Source of the DNA: an uncultured Actinomycetes bacterium
Lineage (GTDB): Bacteria > Actinomycetota > Actinomycetes > Nanopelagicales > Nanopelagicaceae
NCBI GenBank assembly: GCA_903894425.1
Contig: CAITQC010000011.1
Coordinates: 1 to 41,229 of the forward strand
Direction of reading: 5' to 3'
DNA length: 41,229 bases
Shown: piece after piece, positions 9,773 to 17,749 of the stretch
How the letters are laid out: the number at the start of each line of letters is the position of its first letter
Numbering within the stretch: position 1 is the stretch's first letter
The notes under the pieces: model-generated
Databases searched by the model: none
What the model saw: the letters and a program-made list of their open reading frames with translations, nothing else
Told to the model about the DNA's origin: nothing
Translations under genes and position numbers: made by a program

Positions 9773-11140
9773 TTATCCGTGTGCATGTAGCGGTTTGCCG
9801 GCAAGGGCCATATGAGCTTCGCCCATTGCCTCTGACAGTGTTGGGTGTGCATGAATAAGAGGCGCGACATCTGCTGCTCGGGCCTCCCAGTTAAAGATTA
9901 ACTCTGCTTCTGCTAGCAGCTCACCGACGCGGGCGCCGACCATATGAACTCCAAGAATTGGACCATCTTTTTCAGCGACTAGTTTGATTGAACCGGCAGT
10001 AGCAAGGATTTGCGCCTTACCGTTACCAGCTAAGTCATAACTGAGTTCTACAACATCGTGGCCACGCTTTTTTGCTTCTGCAGTTGTTAAACCTACTGAT
10101 GCAACTTCTGGATCCGAGTATGTCACGCGTGGAATTCCATCGTAGTTAATTGCACGGGGATTTAATCCTGCAATCTCTTCGGCCACCAACATACCTTCGG
10201 CAAAACCAACGTGAGCAAGTTGTAGCGTCGGAATCAAATCGCCAACGGCCCAGATACCAGCAATGTTTGTGCGACATTTATCATCGACAAGAACATAGCC
10301 ACGATCCATGGTTATTCCAGCTTCTTCATAACCAAGATTTGCCGATACTGGCCCTCGACCTACTGCAACCATCAAAACCTCGGCGCTAAATTCTTTTCCA
10401 TCTTCTAGAGTGATTGTTACACCGCGTTGATCTTTAACGACAGATTTATACTTCACACCAAGTTCAAAGTTAATGCCACGCTTACGAAATGCGCGCTCTA
10501 GCTGCTTACTCGAAGATTCATCTTCAAGGGCGATCAAATGTGGTAAACCTTCAACGATTGTTACTTCGGCACCAAAAGATTTCCATACTGATGCAAATTC
10601 ACAACCAATAACACCGCCACCTAAGACGATTACAGAGCTTGGAACATAATCCAACTTAGTTCCATGGTCGGAAGTAATGATCTGCTTTCCATCGATTTCA
10701 AGGCCAGGCAAAGTACGAGCATATGAACCAGTTGCAAGGATGATGTTCTTTCCGGTGTAACGCTGACCATTTACTTCAATTGTGTCTTTAGATACTAATT
10801 TTCCGTGACCTTCGATGTAAGTGATGTTTCGAGATTTAATCAATCCCTGTAGCCCTTTATGTAGCCGTGAAATAACGCCATCTTTATATGTATTAACACC
10901 ATTCATATCGATGCCATTAAAAGTAGATTTAACGCCGAACTTGGCTCCTTCGCGAGATCCATCAGCGATTTCAGCCGAGTGCAACAGCGCCTTAGTTGGG
11001 ATGCATCCCTTATGAAGACAGGTACCGCCTACTTTTTCGGCTTCGATCAGTGCAACAGATAGGCCAAGTTGCGCACTTCGCAAGGCGCAGGCATAGCCAC
11101 CGCTTCCGCCACCTAAAATCACTAGATCAAATTGCGCCAC
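9773..11140 (-). CDS. lpdA: dihydrolipoyl dehydrogenase (E3)
   Basis: 455 aa flavoprotein that reoxidises dihydrolipoyl groups of E2 (and GcvH) with NAD+. FAD motif GGGSGGYACA at the N-terminus, redox-active Cys41 and Cys46 in GGTCLHKGCIPTK, a second Rossmann motif GGGVIGCEFAS for NAD, and the C-terminal catalytic His432/Glu437 in HAHPTLSEA. Starts with GTG at 11140, preceded by a purine-rich AAAAAGGGG. The E2 gene follows 15 bases after its stop. A C-terminal extension rich in His (LHAHG) is a small oddity. Confidence 0.97.
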   Translation of the reverse strand: MAQFDLVILGGGSGGYACALRSAQLGLSVALIEAEKVGGTCLHKGCIPTKALLHSAEIADGSREGAKFGVKSTFNGIDMNGVNTYKDGVISRLHKGLQGLIKSRNITYIEGHGKLVSKDTIEVNGQRYTGKNIILATGSYARTLPGLEIDGKQIITSDHGTKLDYVPSSVIVLGGGVIGCEFASVWKSFGAEVTIVEGLPHLIALEDESSSKQLERAFRKRGINFELGVKYKSVVKDQRGVTITLEDGKEFSAEVLMVAVGRGPVSANLGYEEAGITMDRGYVLVDDKCRTNIAGIWAVGDLIPTLQLAHVGFAEGMLVAEEIAGLNPRAINYDGIPRVTYSDPEVASVGLTTAEAKKRGHDVVELSYDLAGNGKAQILATAGSIKLVAEKDGPILGVHMVGARVGELLAEAELIFNWEARAADVAPLIHAHPTLSEAMGEAHMALAGKPLHAHG

Positions 11141-11142
11141 CG

Positions 11143-11173
11143 ATAGCCCCTTTTTCTCGTGCGTCAGGGGCTC
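11143..11173 (-). other. dyad between pepA and lpdA
   Basis: AGCCCC and GGGGCT arms (11143-11148 and 11168-11173) face each other across 19 bases in the 46-base gap between pepA and lpdA. On the minus strand the second arm overlaps the GGGG that precedes the lpdA GTG, so the hairpin could mask the ribosome site. No T-run follows, so it is not a clear terminator. Confidence 0.35.
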
Positions 11174-11186
11174 TATCCTGCCGTAC

Positions 11187-12677
11187 CTACGCCTGTTCGA
11201 CCAATCTTACGAGGGAGCGCATGCTCACACCCGTGCCACCGACGGGGGTATAGCCGTGGGCCTTGGCCTCGTTATAGGCAGGGCCGGCGATATCAAGGTG
11301 TAGCCAGGGCAGTTCATCGCTAACGAACTCTTTTAAGAATAGGCCAGCGACCAACATGCCACCATTCTTATCGCCAATATTTGCAAGATCTGCCACGGGT
11401 GAATCTAAAGATGCTCGAAGTTCGATTGGAAGCGGCATTGGCCAGAACTGTTCACCGCAACTCTTAGCTGCGGCTAAAAATAATTCGCTCAACTGCGCAT
11501 TATTTGTCATAACTGCACTAGTGCGAGTTCCAAGGGCAACAACTTGAGCACCAGTAAGAGTGGCCACATCTATAATTCCATCGAGCTTTTTCTTGCTTGC
11601 CTGCGCCTTAACTAAAGCATCTGCCAAGACCAAGCGGCCTTCAGCATCTGGATTTAATACTTCAACGGTTTTGCCACCAAAGATTGTGATGATGTCACTT
11701 GGACGTGTTGCAGTATCACTTGGCATATTTTCTGCAAGCGGTGCCCAACATTCAATTGCTACCGGTAAGGCAAGTTCAGCGATTGCCAGAGTTGCAGCAC
11801 ATACCGCTGCTGCACCGCTCATATCAGATTTCATCGCTTCCATGCCAAGACCGGGCTTTAGATTCAAACCACCAGTATCAAAAGTGATTCCCTTGCCTAC
11901 AAAAGCAAAACGCTTAGCGTTCTTGTTCTTAGGGGTATATGAAATATGCAACAGACGTGGGGGATTGGCTGAACCCTGTCCAACACCAACAATGCCGCCA
12001 AATCCCTGTGACTTCAACTGTTTTTCATCCCAGATTGTGACTTTAAGTCCAGCTTTCAATCCGCCAGCAGCCTTAATGCTTGCAGTTAATTTCTTTGTAA
12101 ATGAATCTGGCGTTAAATGACTTGGAGGAGTATTTACTAAATCGCGTACTAAATGTGTGTACTTAGCAATAATCGCTGCACGTTTAATTGCAGAGTGTGT
12201 GTTCGCGCTACTGGCTAACTGAGTGAATACTGTTGCAGATTTTAAGGGAGCTTTATGATCATCTTTAGTTGATCCACGGAACTCATTGAAAAGATATGCG
12301 CCAAGGCCTGCCCCTTCGGCAACAGCATAAACAGCAGAAAGATCTTTGGTGGGAAGGGCAAAGGTTGCACTGTTTGTACCAGCCAAGGCCCGAGCAGCAC
12401 TTCCCGAAGCCCTGCGCAAAGTTTCATCGCTATATGTTTTTGTCTTTGCGCCAAGGCCAGTAAAGATAATTAGCCGGGCTGGTCCACCCGGGATTTTTGT
12501 GATTTCATCGGCTTTACCTGTTGCGCCCATTTCAACAAGTGATGCAACAAGAGATTTTGTATCCAGTGCAAGATCGCCAGATTCGATGGCGATAGCGCCC
12601 TTTGTGTTAGTGCTCACAAGTCCTACAACAAGGACATCATCTTTAACTAGGCCATCTGAAACTTTGAGTGTTGTCAT
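11187..12677 (-). CDS. pepA: leucyl aminopeptidase (M17)
   Basis: 496 aa cytosolic metallo-aminopeptidase releasing N-terminal residues from peptides. The M17 signature NPDAEGRLVLADAL is at 342-355; metal and catalytic residues are seen in GKGITFDTGGLNLKP (from about 261) and KSDMSGAAAV. An upstream in-frame ATG at 12725 would overlap the divergent gcvT start, while the ATG at 12677 has a TACTCT box exactly 7 bases before it, so 12677 is the better start. Relatives are involved in protein turnover and glutathione or Cys-Gly degradation. Confidence 0.95.
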   Translation of the reverse strand: MTTLKVSDGLVKDDVLVVGLVSTNTKGAIAIESGDLALDTKSLVASLVEMGATGKADEITKIPGGPARLIIFTGLGAKTKTYSDETLRRASGSAARALAGTNSATFALPTKDLSAVYAVAEGAGLGAYLFNEFRGSTKDDHKAPLKSATVFTQLASSANTHSAIKRAAIIAKYTHLVRDLVNTPPSHLTPDSFTKKLTASIKAAGGLKAGLKVTIWDEKQLKSQGFGGIVGVGQGSANPPRLLHISYTPKNKNAKRFAFVGKGITFDTGGLNLKPGLGMEAMKSDMSGAAAVCAATLAIAELALPVAIECWAPLAENMPSDTATRPSDIITIFGGKTVEVLNPDAEGRLVLADALVKAQASKKKLDGIIDVATLTGAQVVALGTRTSAVMTNNAQLSELFLAAAKSCGEQFWPMPLPIELRASLDSPVADLANIGDKNGGMLVAGLFLKEFVSDELPWLHLDIAGPAYNEAKAHGYTPVGGTGVSMRSLVRLVEQA

Positions 12678-12684
12678 AGGTGCC

Positions 12685-12690
12685 AGAGTA
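12685..12690 (-). promoter_or_regulatory. -10 box of a leaderless pepA promoter
   Basis: TACTCT on the minus strand lies 7 bases before the pepA ATG at 12677. It sits beside the divergent gcvT promoter, so both face away from a roughly 40-base gap. Confidence 0.65.
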
Positions 12691-12703
12691 ATAGATGTCT
12701 TGG

Positions 12704-12709
12704 TAGGTT
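12704..12709 (+). promoter_or_regulatory. -10 box of a leaderless gcvT promoter
   Basis: TAGGTT lies 7 bases before the gcvT ATG at 12717, with no Shine-Dalgarno sequence between. Confidence 0.65.
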
Positions 12710-12716
12710 TCACGCC

Positions 12717-13805
12717 ATGAAGCATTCACCTTTACACGAAAAGCACCTGTCCCGTAATGCCAAGATGGCAGATTTTGGTGGGTGGTTAATGCCCATTGAA
12801 TACCCCGGAGCCGGAGTACTGGCAGAGCATGCCGCTGTCCGTGAAAAAGTTGGAATCTTTGATGTGTCACATCTTGGCAAGGCAAGCGTCAAGGGGCCGG
12901 GTGCTCTCGAATTTCTTAATTCAATGTTCACTAATGATCTTAATCGCATAGAAAATGGATCGGCGCAATATACATTGCTTTGTACACCCGCCGGTGGAGT
13001 AGTTGATGACCTCATTGTCTATCGCAATGCGCCAGATGATTTCTTTCTAGTTCCTAATGCATCCAATGCAACCGATGTTGTTAAGGTACTTCGAGAACAT
13101 GTACCTGCAGGGATAGAGATTGTGAATCTTCATCTGGAATATGCAGTTATCGCACTCCAAGGTCCGTTGGCTCCACAAGTAATGCAATCACTTGGAGTAA
13201 ATACCGAGATTGACTACATGGCTTTTGAAACGGTAAGCGTTGGTGGGGCAGAAGTTATTTTGTGTCGCACGGGCTACACAGGCGAACTCGGCTATGAGCT
13301 TTTACCAAAAGTTGGCGATGCTTCAAATGTTTGGGATGCAATTGTTGAAGCGATCGAACCAGTTGCAGGATTGGTCTGCGGATTAGGCGCCCGAGATACT
13401 TTGCGCACCGAAATGGGATATCCGCTTCACGGTCACGAACTTTCACTTGAAATCACGCCAGTTGAAGCAAGTGCGTCATGGGCAATCGGTTGGGATAAGG
13501 GCGATTTTCTAGGCAGCGATATCTTGCGCTCACAGAAATCTGCTGGGCCAAAGCGACGCAGCGTTGCAATAAAATCATTGGATAGAGGAATCCCGCGCGG
13601 TGGAATGTCAGTTAAATCAGATGAAGGCACACCACTTGGCGAAATAACCAGTGGAACTTTTTCACCATCTCTAAAAGTCGGCATCGGAATCGCGCTGCTT
13701 GACTCGTCGGTCAAAGTTGGAGACAAGCTGATTATCGATGTGCGCGGTCGCGACTCGATGGTAGAAGTTGTAAAACTTCCCTTTATGCCTTCGCACGTTC
13801 GCTAA
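12717..13805 (+). CDS. gcvT: glycine cleavage system T protein (aminomethyltransferase)
   Basis: 362 aa folate-dependent aminomethyltransferase that releases ammonia from the aminomethyl-lipoyl arm of GcvH. N-terminal ADFGGWLMPIEY, the GIFDVSHLGK segment, CRTGYTGELGYEL and LGARDTLRTEMGYPLHGHEL are the recognisable GcvT blocks. C-terminal residues form the beta-barrel domain (RGIPRGGM, GEITSGTFSP). GcvH and GcvP are not in the window. As a lipoate-linked enzyme it fits with lipA, lipB and lpdA nearby. The 3' end overlaps the opposing transporter gene by 23 bases. Confidence 0.95.
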   Translation: MKHSPLHEKHLSRNAKMADFGGWLMPIEYPGAGVLAEHAAVREKVGIFDVSHLGKASVKGPGALEFLNSMFTNDLNRIENGSAQYTLLCTPAGGVVDDLIVYRNAPDDFFLVPNASNATDVVKVLREHVPAGIEIVNLHLEYAVIALQGPLAPQVMQSLGVNTEIDYMAFETVSVGGAEVILCRTGYTGELGYELLPKVGDASNVWDAIVEAIEPVAGLVCGLGARDTLRTEMGYPLHGHELSLEITPVEASASWAIGWDKGDFLGSDILRSQKSAGPKRRSVAIKSLDRGIPRGGMSVKSDEGTPLGEITSGTFSPSLKVGIGIALLDSSVKVGDKLIIDVRGRDSMVEVVKLPFMPSHVR

Positions 13806-14583
13806 ATTCAATCGGCGCCATAAAAGCTGCTCGAGTATGAGTTCTTCTCAATGCAGATAGAACCGACGTTCCCGATAGCGCTAGTAACGCTGCAGTAAAT
13901 ATGGCGCGGGGAATGTCCCATGCCATAGAGGTTGCAAAGTGGAAAATGATAAAGCGATATAGGTTTTCGCTGACCGCACCACTGGCTAAATACGATAACT
14001 GTGTATCACCGCCCAAGGCCCATGGCCAAAACTGTAGATCCATCAACAATCCAAATGCCTCGGCCGCAATTACTCCGAAGATTATCAAAAGCGCTATTTC
14101 ACTTTTTCCACGAACTTTCTTTCCTGGAATAAATCCAGCGGCCATTCCAATCCATGCTGCTGCAAAAATCTGATAGCCAAGCCATGGACCTAAGCCACCG
14201 GTCAGTAGGGCAGAAACAAACATTGATGTTAAACCCAAGAGAAAACCAAATGAAGGCCCAAAGACTCGAGCGCTTAGAATTAAAATAAACCACATCGGTT
14301 CGATTCCCACTGCTCCAGCACCAAGAGGGCGAAGGGCTGCTATTAGCGCTGACAAAACTCCTAATAATGCAACGGATTTAGCATCGAGGAGTGAGTTCGA
14401 GATCTGAATAATCACGAGTAAAAAAGATATTGAAACTGCAATCCAAAAGAAGATCTGTGTTCTAGGAAGAGATTGTCCGCTATAAAAAAAGGGCCAAAGA
14501 AAACCTGACAGAGAGATTAATGAAGCTAGCGCAAGCACGAAAGTTGCGACCGGGGAGAAGCGAACAATATCTGGTGTGCGCAT
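13783..14583 (-). CDS. ECF transporter S component, probably cobalamin-specific (CbrT-like)
   Basis: 266 aa integral membrane protein with about seven or eight hydrophobic segments, the last gene of a riboswitch-led ECF operon. The central PLGAGAVGIEPMWFILILSARVFGP block and the LTSMFVSALLTGGLGPWLGYQ block resemble substrate-binding S components, in which conserved glycines and aromatics line the vitamin site. It starts one base after the stop of the ATPase gene (TAAATG). Cobalamin specificity is inferred from the riboswitch at 17590-17700, not from the protein itself; a corrinoid precursor such as cobinamide is the main alternative. Confidence 0.82.
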   Translation of the reverse strand: MRTPDIVRFSPVATFVLALASLISLSGFLWPFFYSGQSLPRTQIFFWIAVSISFLLVIIQISNSLLDAKSVALLGVLSALIAALRPLGAGAVGIEPMWFILILSARVFGPSFGFLLGLTSMFVSALLTGGLGPWLGYQIFAAAWIGMAAGFIPGKKVRGKSEIALLIIFGVIAAEAFGLLMDLQFWPWALGGDTQLSYLASGAVSENLYRFIIFHFATSMAWDIPRAIFTAALLALSGTSVLSALRRTHTRAAFMAPIEFSERAKA

Positions 14584-16191
14584 TTATTCTCGTCCTTCAA
14601 TCGCGCGCACTACATCGGCAACCGTAAGCCAAGGCTGGGGAGCCATAATTTTTGAAACTTGCGGAGCAAATGCTGGCGATGAAAGAAGGACATCAATAGT
14701 TGGGCCATCAGCCACGATCTCGCCATCTGCGATAAAGATTGTTCTGGTGGCAAGTTCGGCAACAAGTTCAACATCATGTGTTGCAATGATTACGCTTCGA
14801 TTGAATGTGCGAGCAAAGTCAACAAGGATTTTCGTTAGAACTCTCTTGGCCTGATAATCCAAACCTCGCGTTGGTTCATCCATGATGAGTAATCGAGGAT
14901 TGGCTGATAGAACAACGCTGAGCGCAAGACCTAAGCGCTGACCCTCGGATAGATCACGCGGATGGGCACTTGCCGAGATTCCGGGTACAAGTTGAGCTAG
15001 AAGGGCAAATGTTGTGCCGGAATCAACTTGGTTGTCGTTGTCAGCTTGTTGGCATTCAATGGTAACTGATTGTCCGTATAACAAATCACTTGGCTCCTGC
15101 GGAATGAATCCAACATTTTCACGGCGTAATTTACTATGTAGCTTCTGCGAGTTGATTCCATTGACTATAACTTCTCCGTAGGCGTTATCACTCACACCAG
15201 CGATTGCACGTAACAAAGAACTTTTTCCTGCACCATTGCGACCCATAATTGCAACGATTTCATTTTCATAGATCATGGTCGATATTGCATTAACGGCATT
15301 CTTTCCGTTGTAGGAAACCGTTAGGTCACTGATTGAAACGAAGGGCTTGATTGATGGTGCGGTGTGAGCCGGCTTTGTAATCTCAAACCCATCCCTAAAC
15401 TCTGTAGTCATTCTGCGCATCTGGCGCACGGAGACACCAATCTCTTTAAGCCCAAGGGCCCGAGCGAGTTCAACAATTGGGGGAGCTATTGGTGAGTTCA
15501 TCAAAATATCTTCGGGCCTACCAATCATGGCCTTTCCTGCCCCATTAATATGAACTATTCGGTCTGCAAATTGAATAACTCGCTCTAATTTATGTTCTGC
15601 AATCACGACCGTAAGACCTAAATCATGTACGAGGCGATGCAGGATAGATAGAACTTCTTCGGCTGCAATTGGATCCAAAGCGCTAGTTGGTTCATCAAGA
15701 ACTAGAACTTTAGGATGAGCAACAAGGGCGCTAGCAATAGCTACACGTTGTTGTTCACCGCCACTTAATGTTGCAATCGCTCGAGAGCGCAGTTGTGAGA
15801 GTGAGATTAGGTCTAGTACTTCTTCAACTCGTTTGCGCATCGTGTCATTGGAGAGATTCAGCGCCTCCATCCCAAAGACCAACTCTTCTTCAACGGTGTC
15901 GGCCACGAAGCCGTTAGCAGGGTTTTGACCAACAATTCCAATGAGATGAGCAAGTGATCCAGGTTTAACCGTTGCCGTAGATATTCCATCAACAGTTATG
16001 TCTCCAGCCAGAATTCCACCGGTGTGGTGCGGAACCAGGCCATTAATCAATCGCAAGAGCGAGGACTTGCCAGAGCCCGTTGGCCCAATGACTAGAACTA
16101 ACTCACCTTCGGTAATCTCCAGATTTAAATCTTCGATAACCGTTGTAGTTGAGTTTGGATATATGAGTGAAACGTTTGAGAACTTGATCAT
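14584..16191 (-). CDS. ECF transporter fused double ATPase (EcfAA')
   Basis: 535 aa protein with two complete ABC ATPase domains, energising vitamin uptake with EcfT and the S component. Domain 1: Walker A GPTGSGKSS (36-44), signature LSGGEQQ (142-148), Walker B LVLDEP (163-168). Domain 2: Walker A GRNGAGKSS (317-325), a degenerate signature LSEGQR (414-419), Walker B LLIMDEP (434-440). The fused arrangement replaces the separate EcfA and EcfA' of many bacteria. Start overlaps the EcfT stop by 4 bases. The GG to EG change in the second signature is notable but seen in asymmetric ABC pairs. Confidence 0.92.
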   Translation of the reverse strand: MIKFSNVSLIYPNSTTTVIEDLNLEITEGELVLVIGPTGSGKSSLLRLINGLVPHHTGGILAGDITVDGISTATVKPGSLAHLIGIVGQNPANGFVADTVEEELVFGMEALNLSNDTMRKRVEEVLDLISLSQLRSRAIATLSGGEQQRVAIASALVAHPKVLVLDEPTSALDPIAAEEVLSILHRLVHDLGLTVVIAEHKLERVIQFADRIVHINGAGKAMIGRPEDILMNSPIAPPIVELARALGLKEIGVSVRQMRRMTTEFRDGFEITKPAHTAPSIKPFVSISDLTVSYNGKNAVNAISTMIYENEIVAIMGRNGAGKSSLLRAIAGVSDNAYGEVIVNGINSQKLHSKLRRENVGFIPQEPSDLLYGQSVTIECQQADNDNQVDSGTTFALLAQLVPGISASAHPRDLSEGQRLGLALSVVLSANPRLLIMDEPTRGLDYQAKRVLTKILVDFARTFNRSVIIATHDVELVAELATRTIFIADGEIVADGPTIDVLLSSPAFAPQVSKIMAPQPWLTVADVVRAIEGRE

Positions 16192-16934
16192 GATAATCCC
16201 ACCATCAATAATCCAGTTGCTATTACGGCAACATCAATTCGAGCCCAGTTAATTGGGCGATAACGCGAACGCTTTCTGCTTATCCCATAGCCTCGAGAAT
16301 CCATCGCTGCGGCAAGGTCTAAAGAGCGAGCCAGGGATTCTTCTAATAGCGGAATTGCAATTCGTTTAAAGGATTTCAAACCGCGGGTTCTTTGACCGCG
16401 CAATCTTTGTGCCATTCGTATCCGTGAAACTGCAGACACTAACTGCGGAAGTACCGAAGTTGCAATTACAACAGATACGCCAAACTCATAAAGATAAATG
16501 GGTAGAACTCTTAGCAATCGATGAGGACTTGTAAGTGATGCAGCAGCACCAAATATTACGATCATTGAGCAAATGACAACGCCTTCAGATATTGAGGAAC
16601 TTAATCGCTCAAGTGTGACGTCTCCACCGATGCGAATTCCCGGCATCCAGTGGGGAAGCGGCAACACTGGTAGCCTGAATAAGACCGTTCCTGGTATTGG
16701 AACGCCAATGAGGAGTCCAATTACTGCGCGCACGGTGATAATCCAAATCGCTAATTTAAGCGTCCAGTTGAATGAACGGCCCCATGGTGCATTTTCTCTT
16801 GTTGTGAAAACTATTACCGACATAACACCCACTGCCGTTATGGCAAACCACGGTGCATTAACACGTACAACAGCCGTTGCAAGAGTCAATGAAAATATCC
16901 ACCATGTAAATGGGTGAAATGTCGGCTTTTTCAC
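16188..16934 (-). CDS. ECF transporter transmembrane coupling protein EcfT
   Basis: 248 aa membrane protein with about five or six hydrophobic segments. The cytoplasmic coupling-helix motif of EcfT is visible as AAAMDSRGYG (about 208-217), matching the A-x-x-x-R-G consensus that contacts the ATPases; an earlier basic RMAQRLRGQRTRG segment matches the other coupling region. GTG start at 16934, 6 bases after the stop of the secreted protein gene. Function and partners follow from the operon: it couples the fused ATPase to the S component. Confidence 0.9.
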   Translation of the reverse strand: MKKPTFHPFTWWIFSLTLATAVVRVNAPWFAITAVGVMSVIVFTTRENAPWGRSFNWTLKLAIWIITVRAVIGLLIGVPIPGTVLFRLPVLPLPHWMPGIRIGGDVTLERLSSSISEGVVICSMIVIFGAAASLTSPHRLLRVLPIYLYEFGVSVVIATSVLPQLVSAVSRIRMAQRLRGQRTRGLKSFKRIAIPLLEESLARSLDLAAAMDSRGYGISRKRSRYRPINWARIDVAVIATGLLMVGLS

Positions 16935-16940
16935 TTTCGA

Positions 16941-17474
16941 TTACTTTGTTTTGATCAATGCTTTAGGTGTAGCGATTTCCAGTCCGCATTCTTTTGCAGG
17001 ATATCCTGATAGCCCGCAGATTAATCCAGATGAGCCAGCACGAATTTTTACAATCTGACCTAGTACGTCGATGCCTTGTGACGTCTTTGCCGTGCGAACA
17101 CAAGTTGTGACTATCTTCCTTGGCTTTTCACCTTTAGGTGCCCAAGTTTTGGAACCAAAATCAATTACTAAGGCGATTCGCTTGGTGTCTTTGTCAGCTC
17201 TTTCGCCGGCACAGATCGTTGCAAAATTGGGCTTAACTGCAGGAACACGAGATGGAACATCATCACTGCTAAAAACAAATGACCAACCTTCAACAGCTCC
17301 ATCTGCAATATCAACAGTTGGTCCGGTCATTGCCGCACTCCATTTTGTTGCTCCAGGTGCTGATTGGAAGTATCCCCAATAGCGCCATCCTTTTGTTGCC
17401 GCTTCTGCTTGTGGAACAAAAAGAATCGATGTTGCCAGAATTAATATTGAAACAAGTAGTGATTTGAACTTCAT
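16941..17474 (-). CDS. secreted protein of the ECF/cobalamin operon (SCO2322-like)
   Basis: 177 aa exported protein. The N-terminus is a signal peptide (basic MKFK, a hydrophobic core to about residue 22, cleavage likely after AEA at 25-27). The mature part begins with KGWRYWGYFQS and contains three cysteines (in ATICAG, VTTCVR, LICGL) plus one in KECGLEI, enough for two disulfides. It resembles the small secreted proteins encoded beside ECF genes in actinobacteria (SCO2322 family, by recall). First gene behind the cobalamin riboswitch, so a role in binding or presenting corrinoid outside the membrane is a reasonable inference. The upstream ATG at 17573 lies in the riboswitch leader and is rejected. 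Confidence 0.78.
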   Translation of the reverse strand: MKFKSLLVSILILATSILFVPQAEAATKGWRYWGYFQSAPGATKWSAAMTGPTVDIADGAVEGWSFVFSSDDVPSRVPAVKPNFATICAGERADKDTKRIALVIDFGSKTWAPKGEKPRKIVTTCVRTAKTSQGIDVLGQIVKIRAGSSGLICGLSGYPAKECGLEIATPKALIKTK

Positions 17475-17589
17475 TGCTGTGGGGCCTCTCGAATGTGAAA
17501 GAGTCTCACAGGGAGCAGTACCGCGCGAAGACGAGAAAGAAACTCTCGCAGACATGAGGACCACACCCCGCAAACCTCGGCGGGTGTTT
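17475..17589 (-). promoter_or_regulatory. expression platform and leader between riboswitch and first ECF gene
   Basis: About 115 bases of transcribed leader with three possible hairpins on the minus strand: a GC-rich one at about 17561-17587 (CACCC/GGGTG arms), one at 17532-17548 (CGAGA/TCTCG arms), and short CTCT/AGAG pairing that would cover the GAGAGG Shine-Dalgarno just before the ATG at 17474. No U-run follows the GC-rich hairpin, favouring control of translation initiation over intrinsic termination. Confidence 0.5.
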
Positions 17590-17700
17590 GTCTAAAACCA
17601 TCCATTAGGTAATCCGACTTTACGGTTGCGGGTCAGTGTCGGAGTTTCACCGAACTTCCCCTAATGAAGGGCGTATTAAGTTGTGAGCGAAGGCAACCAC
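17590..17700 (-). ncRNA. cobalamin (B12) riboswitch aptamer
   Basis: Read on the minus strand, the region contains the class hallmark GGTGAAACTCCGACACTGAC followed by CCGCAACCGTAA, then a B12-box-like AGTCGGATTACC. A perfect 7-bp helix, CATTAGG (17660-17666 on the plus strand as cctaatg) with CCTAATG (17603-17609 as cattagg), closes the core. It lies upstream of an ECF vitamin transporter operon, exactly where such riboswitches repress B12 uptake when cobalamin is plentiful. Outer boundaries are approximate. Confidence 0.93.
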
Positions 17701-17736
17701 ATTGCATTCAAGTTGGCAACAGGGCGCGCTTAGTTC

Positions 17737-17742
17737 TAGAGT
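17737..17742 (+). promoter_or_regulatory. -10 box of a leaderless aldo/keto reductase promoter
   Basis: TAGAGT lies 7 bases before the ATG at 17750. TTGGCA at 17713-17718, 18 bases upstream of it, is a good -35. This promoter is back to back with the riboswitch transcript. Confidence 0.72.
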
Positions 17743-17749
17743 CAACACC

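Noticed and set aside
12677-12725. Longer N-terminus for leucyl aminopeptidase starting at 12725
   Set aside because: It would overlap the divergent gcvT start at 12717, lacks a ribosome site, and the -10 box at 12685-12690 would lie inside the gene.
17475-17573. Coding sequence upstream of the secreted ECF-operon protein
   Set aside because: This part is riboswitch leader; the signal peptide begins at 17474.
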